64,000 nt of DNA from SIG587 sp045544035 (lineage in GTDB: Bacteria > Bacillota > Clostridia > Oscillospirales > Acutalibacteraceae): assembly GCA_045544035.1 (NCBI GenBank), contig JAZPYE010000018.1:1-64000 (forward strand), in the 5' to 3' direction. Every line of letters begins with the position of its first letter. Position 1 is the first letter of the stretch. Below, piece after piece: positions 60,875 through 64,000 of the stretch. The position numbers and the translations under genes were made by a program. The notes under the pieces are model-generated. The model was not told where the DNA came from and searched no databases. It was given only the letters and a program-made list of their open reading frames with translations.

Positions 60875-61807
60875 TTAACGCATTTTTATAGTGTATTTGC
60901 CGCTAAACTTATCAAGTAGATTTATTTCATTAACCTGCTTTGCAACATCGCTTACAAGCAAATTGATGTAATTCTGCGTTATTTCAAGGCTACTATGCCC
61001 AAGCAAGCGCGAAAGAGAAACAACATTGCCGCCGCTTAAAATCCAATGCTTTGCAAATGTGTGTCTGTATCTGTGTATGCCTGTTGTTTCAACACCGCGC
61101 CGCTTGTTGTATTCATAAAGCATGTGATAAGAAGTGCTTTTTACAAGTTGTTGTCCGAAAACATTACAAAACAAAAAATCCTCTTTACTTTGGTATTGTC
61201 GATATTTCAAGTATTCACTTAATATATTTATCATTGTTAGGTTGAGCGGCACAATTAGCGGCTTTCTGTTCTTTGTTACATTAACATATACCACATGATT
61301 ATCAAAATCAATGTCTTTTACTTTAATAAACATTAAACTGCGTTGTCTTACACCTGTGCAGAATAAAAAGTTTGTCATTACCCAACATTGATATTCTGTA
61401 AATGAGCACTTTTTTACATTTGGCTTTGCCAACAAAGTTTTTAGTTCATCATCTGTGTATGTTTCCACATGGTTTTTATCGACCTTTATCGCCTGCATTT
61501 TAAAAGGGGATATATAACCCTCATTCATAAGAAAATGCATTGTAGTAATAAAATCACGCAAATATGAGTTAATACTAACATCATTGTTTAATGTCTTGCG
61601 CAAATGTAACACATAACTGTTATATGACTTTTCTGTTATTTGTTCTATTGGTGTTTCAGGCTCAAAGAATTTATAAAACTGTGTATAACTTTGCTTGTAG
61701 TGGTTGATTGTGCCTTGTCTTAAATTGCGTTGTCGGCAATTATCAAGATATTTGTTGCACCCTTGCTCAAAAGTAATCGAATTTGTTTGCATTTGTAGTC
61801 TTCTCAT
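60875..61807 (-). CDS. Tyrosine recombinase (element integrase)
   Basis: 310 aa. An N-terminal SAM-like core-binding domain precedes the catalytic domain. The full catalytic set is R154 (TGVRQRSL), K179 (VTKNRK), H245 and R248 (HRYRHT), H271 (LLGHSS) and nucleophile Y280 (TQNYINL). ATG 61807 with GAGG upstream is chosen because longer frames read into the terminator hairpin. It would cut within the 96-bp gene tail next to it and integrate or excise the element. Confidence 0.93.
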   Translation of the reverse strand: MRRLQMQTNSITFEQGCNKYLDNCRQRNLRQGTINHYKQSYTQFYKFFEPETPIEQITEKSYNSYVLHLRKTLNNDVSINSYLRDFITTMHFLMNEGYISPFKMQAIKVDKNHVETYTDDELKTLLAKPNVKKCSFTEYQCWVMTNFLFCTGVRQRSLMFIKVKDIDFDNHVVYVNVTKNRKPLIVPLNLTMINILSEYLKYRQYQSKEDFLFCNVFGQQLVKSTSYHMLYEYNKRRGVETTGIHRYRHTFAKHWILSGGNVVSLSRLLGHSSLEITQNYINLLVSDVAKQVNEINLLDKFSGKYTIKMR

Positions 61808-61832
61808 TTTCCAAAACCTCACATAAAAAATT

Positions 61833-61870
61833 GGACACATCACAGGGTAAAACCCTAAAATGATGTGTCC
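61833..61870 (-). terminator. Element-borne terminator, copy 1 (ends the GGGtGRT operon)
   Basis: GGACACATCA (61833-61842) / TGATGTGTCC (61861-61870), inner AGGGT / ACCCT, followed on the minus strand by T6. It lies 66 bp past the GGGtGRT stop. Confidence 0.88.
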
Positions 61871-61936
61871 AACTGTTATTTGTTCGATTTTTTCGAATGG
61901 GTTAATTTATGAGGTTATGAAAAACCGCATAAATCC

Positions 61937-62032
61937 TTATTTGTTAAGCGCTTCGTTAACAGCAACTGCACAAGCAACGGTCATACCAACCATTGGGTTG
62001 TTACCTGCGCCGATAAGTCCCATCATTTCAAC
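61937..62032 (-). repeat. Attachment site, copy 1 (gene tail restored by element 1)
   Basis: 96-bp direct repeat with 52156-52251 and 49452-49548. All three share the right-hand word CATCATTTCAAC and diverge just after it, which sets the outer limit of the crossover region. Confidence 0.85.
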
Positions 62033-62938
62033 GTGGGCGGGAACGGAGGAGGAGCCTGCAAACTGAGCATCAGAGTGCATACGGCCCATTGTGTCGGTCA
62101 TACCGTAGGAAGCAGGGCCTGCTGCCATGTTATCGGGGTGGAGGGTTCTACCTGTACCGCCGCCTGAAGCAACCGAGAAGTACTTTTTACCCTGCTCGAT
62201 GCATTCTTTTTTGTAGGTACCTGCAACGGGGTGCTGGAAGCGGGTAGGGTTGGTGGAGTTACCTGTGATAGAAACATCAACGCCCTCAAGGTGCATAATT
62301 GCAACGCCTTCGCGAACATCATCGGCGCCGTAGCAGCGAACCTTTGCGCGTTCACCATTGGAATAAGCGATTTCTTCTACGATGGAAACTTTACCGGTGT
62401 AGTAGTCAAACTTAGTCTGAACATAGGTAAAGCCGTTAATACGGGAGATGATTTTAGCGGCATCCTTGCCAAGACCGTTAAGGATAACGCGAAGGGGCTC
62501 TTTTCTAGCCTTGTTAGCGCTCTTTGCAAGACCGATTGCGCCTTCAGCAGCGGCGAAGGATTCGTGACCTGCTAAGAATGCGAAGCATTTGGTTTCATCT
62601 CTGAGAAGCATTGCGCCGAGATTACCGTGGCCGATACCTACCTTGCGGTCATCAGCAACAGAGCCGGGAATGCAGAAGGACTGAAGACCGAGACCGATTT
62701 TTTCAGCAGCCTCAGCAGCGCTCTTAACCTCATCCTTAATAGCAATTGCGCAACCTACAATGTAGGCCCAGCAAGCGTTCTCAAAGCAGATAGGCTGAGT
62801 GTCTTTAACGATTTTATAAGCATCAACACCTGCATCATCGCAGATTTTCTTTGCTTCCTCAATGGAGGAAATGCCGTGCTTTTTAAGTTCTGCATTGATT
62901 TGGTCAATGCGTCTTTCATAACTTTCAAATAATGCCAT
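61937..62938 (-). CDS. GGGtGRT protein (PF14057)
   Basis: 333 aa. SVASGGGTGRTLHPDNMAAG contains the name-giving motif. The protein is highly conserved in anaerobic Firmicutes but has no established function; it is found beside a NifU-like scaffold gene, as here (18 bp upstream on the same strand), which suggests a role in Fe-S or sulfur metabolism. Its last 96 bp are the insertion target: the present C-terminus (VNEALNK) is supplied by element 1. Confidence 0.9.
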   Translation of the reverse strand: MALFESYERRIDQINAELKKHGISSIEEAKKICDDAGVDAYKIVKDTQPICFENACWAYIVGCAIAIKDEVKSAAEAAEKIGLGLQSFCIPGSVADDRKVGIGHGNLGAMLLRDETKCFAFLAGHESFAAAEGAIGLAKSANKARKEPLRVILNGLGKDAAKIISRINGFTYVQTKFDYYTGKVSIVEEIAYSNGERAKVRCYGADDVREGVAIMHLEGVDVSITGNSTNPTRFQHPVAGTYKKECIEQGKKYFSVASGGGTGRTLHPDNMAAGPASYGMTDTMGRMHSDAQFAGSSSVPAHVEMMGLIGAGNNPMVGMTVACAVAVNEALNK

Positions 62939-62956
62939 TTTAGTTTCCTCCTTAAA

Positions 62957-63649
62957 TTATTCTTCTCTGGGGTCGATAAGCTTTGCAGCATCATCAACGC
63001 GACCGTACTGTCCGCTAGCCTTGGCGAGTGCCTCGTTAGCATCCATACCCTTTTTAATCATATCCATCATTCGGCCTAAATGTACGAACTTGTAACCGGT
63101 AATCTGGTCGTTCTTATCAACAGCGATTTTGGTTATGTAACCTTCAGCAAGTTCAAGGTAACGGGGGCCCTTTGCCTTGGTGGCATAGGTTGTACCAACC
63201 TGAGAGCGAAGGCCCTTACCGAGGTCCTCCATACCTGCGCCGATGGGCAGACCATCTTCAGAAAATGCAGTCTGAGTACGGCCGTAAACGATTTGGAGGA
63301 AAAGCTCTCTCATTGCGGTGTTGATAGCATCGCAAACGAGGTCGGTGTTAAGGGCTTCAAGAATGGTCTTGCCAACAAGAATTTCAGAAGCCATTGCGGC
63401 CGAGTGGGTCATACCCGAGCAGCCAAGGGTTTCAACCAAGGCTTCCTCGATAACGCCATCCTTAACATTAAGTGTAAGCTTACAAGCGCCCTGCTGAGGT
63501 GCACACCAGCCCACACCGTGGGTTAAACCTGAAATGTCTTTAACTTCTTTAACCTGGGTCCATTTGCCCTCCTGAGGAATAGGAGCGGGACCATGGTATG
63601 TACCCTTAGCGAGGGGGCACATTTTTTCTACTTCGTGAGAATAGTTCAT
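62957..63649 (-). CDS. NifU-like Fe-S cluster assembly scaffold protein
   Basis: 230 aa. Conserved cysteines in GVGWCAPQQGACKL, ETLGCSGMTHSAA and DLVCDAINT fit a NifU/IscU-related scaffold. ATG 63649 follows AAAGGAGAAAG. It is cotranscribed with the GGGtGRT gene. This is a second scaffold besides the one at 48346, so it probably serves a special client. Confidence 0.85.
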   Translation of the reverse strand: MNYSHEVEKMCPLAKGTYHGPAPIPQEGKWTQVKEVKDISGLTHGVGWCAPQQGACKLTLNVKDGVIEEALVETLGCSGMTHSAAMASEILVGKTILEALNTDLVCDAINTAMRELFLQIVYGRTQTAFSEDGLPIGAGMEDLGKGLRSQVGTTYATKAKGPRYLELAEGYITKIAVDKNDQITGYKFVHLGRMMDMIKKGMDANEALAKASGQYGRVDDAAKLIDPREE

Positions 63650-63841
63650 TTTTCTTTCTCCTTTCAAAAATCAGCGGAATTGCAAAATTCACCAACTAGT
63701 ATTATACAAAAAAATCGCAAAAAACACAATAGGTAAAAGGGCAAAAAGATAAAATTTTAACAATTTTATAATTTAGAGGTTGTTTTAAGGGATATTTTCA
63801 TATAAAATAATATATAATAAATTTAATCCGAGGTGTTTTTT

Positions 63842-64000
63842 ATGGCATTCAGAGAAATAACCGCAGAAAATTGGAACGATAATATTTTTGAGGCTGTGTC
63901 AAAGGAATATATGCTCATAACTGCAGGGGATGAAAAATCCCACAATATGATGACCGCCTCCTGGGGCTTTTTCGGCGAAATGTGGGGTCACCACACAGCT
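63842..64000 (+). CDS. Flavin reductase family protein (partial)
   Basis: 53 codons to the window edge. The start MAFREITAENWNDNIFEAVSKEYMLITAGDE continues with NMMTASWGFFGEMWG, the FMN-binding pattern of flavin reductase-like proteins (MTASW type). CGAGGTG lies upstream of ATG 63842. Divergent from the NifU-like gene. The 3' part lies outside the window. Confidence 0.8.
   Translation, partial: MAFREITAENWNDNIFEAVSKEYMLITAGDEKSHNMMTASWGFFGEMWGHHTA

Larger units (their letters stand above)
52252..62032. mobile_element. Integrative element 1 at the 3' end of the GGGtGRT gene (about 9.8 kb)
   Basis: Right end inside the GGGtGRT coding region, where the 96-bp tail (61937-62032), a terminator and a full tyrosine integrase are found. 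Left end at the next tail copy (52251). Genes inside are A/T-rich and unlike the flanking housekeeping genes: integrase, two paralogous small proteins, a winged-helix protein, a DUF5677-like protein, XRE plus small membrane protein, serine resolvase, DUF1413-like plus glycine-zipper protein with a structured leader, and WYL plus a CxxC-H-CxxC protein. No relaxase, type IV secretion or phage structural genes are visible, so it is an integrative genomic island that would depend on a helper for transfer. Confidence 0.8.

Noticed and set aside
49549..62032. Prophage or conjugative element
   Set aside because: No capsid, portal, terminase, relaxase, coupling protein or type IV secretion gene is visible; only integrase, resolvase and cargo.

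Overview
The window looks like a chromosome segment of an anaerobic gut Firmicute, probably an Oscillospirales/Ruminococcaceae-type clostridium. This is an inference from gene content: a NifU-like/GGGtGRT pair, a preQ1-controlled queT, a PF06838 PLP enzyme, M42 peptidases, a TAXI-type TRAP transporter, a GH130 phosphorylase, consensus AGGAGG ribosome-binding sites and Gram-positive promoters and terminators. No rRNA gene is present to fix the taxonomy.

Layout. 1-9.7 kb: pcrA, two small membrane-protein genes, then a leftward group (alr, sbcD-like, sbcC-like, FAD dehydrogenase). 9.8-20.9 kb: a cell-surface glycopolymer cluster with a priming sugar transferase, three GT2 enzymes, a TagGH-like ABC exporter, an SDR-cytidylyltransferase fusion, a GlfT2-TagF fusion and a convergent UDP-galactopyranose mutase. 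Together they suggest a polymer containing galactofuranose and polyol phosphate. 21-29.3 kb: an SGNH lipoprotein, a YtrABC-like ABC module with its GntR regulator, zapA, a U32 peptidase and a LOG protein. 29.3-36.6 kb: tRNA genes (Arg, Ala, Ala, Gln), a LysR regulator with a TRAP permease, and a TAXI binding protein with a fused TRAP permease. These are mixed with an unusually dense set of repeats. 36.7-49.4 kb: housekeeping genes (GH130, maf, murD, two M42 peptidases, PF06838 enzyme, TauE halves, lexA, rnhA, nifS, nifU-like, preQ1 riboswitch-queT).

49.45-62.03 kb is the accessory region. The gene for the GGGtGRT protein (leftward, 61937-62938) has its last 96 bp present three times, at 61937-62032, 52156-52251 and 49452-49548. 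A tyrosine integrase gene, or a remnant of one, lies next to each of the two right-hand copies. I read this as two tandem integrative elements inserted in the 3' end of that gene. Each brought a replacement C-terminus plus a replacement intrinsic terminator. Neither carries conjugation or phage structural genes. The cargo is regulators plus unknown proteins: XRE with a two-helix membrane/TPR-like protein; WYL with a CxxC-H-CxxC protein; a structured leader RNA with a DUF1413-like and a glycine-zipper membrane protein; a serine resolvase with dyad operators; XRE with a small membrane protein and a DUF5677-like protein. This is the best place to look for an undescribed (possibly defence) system.

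A second notable theme is short repeats. Elements of about 110 bp end in a copy of the adjacent tRNA's 3' end. Arrays of short hairpins are separated by constant 7-9 bp words (GATGATATA or GTGAAAT types). The window ends with the NifU-like partner of the GGGtGRT protein and the start of a flavin reductase gene.
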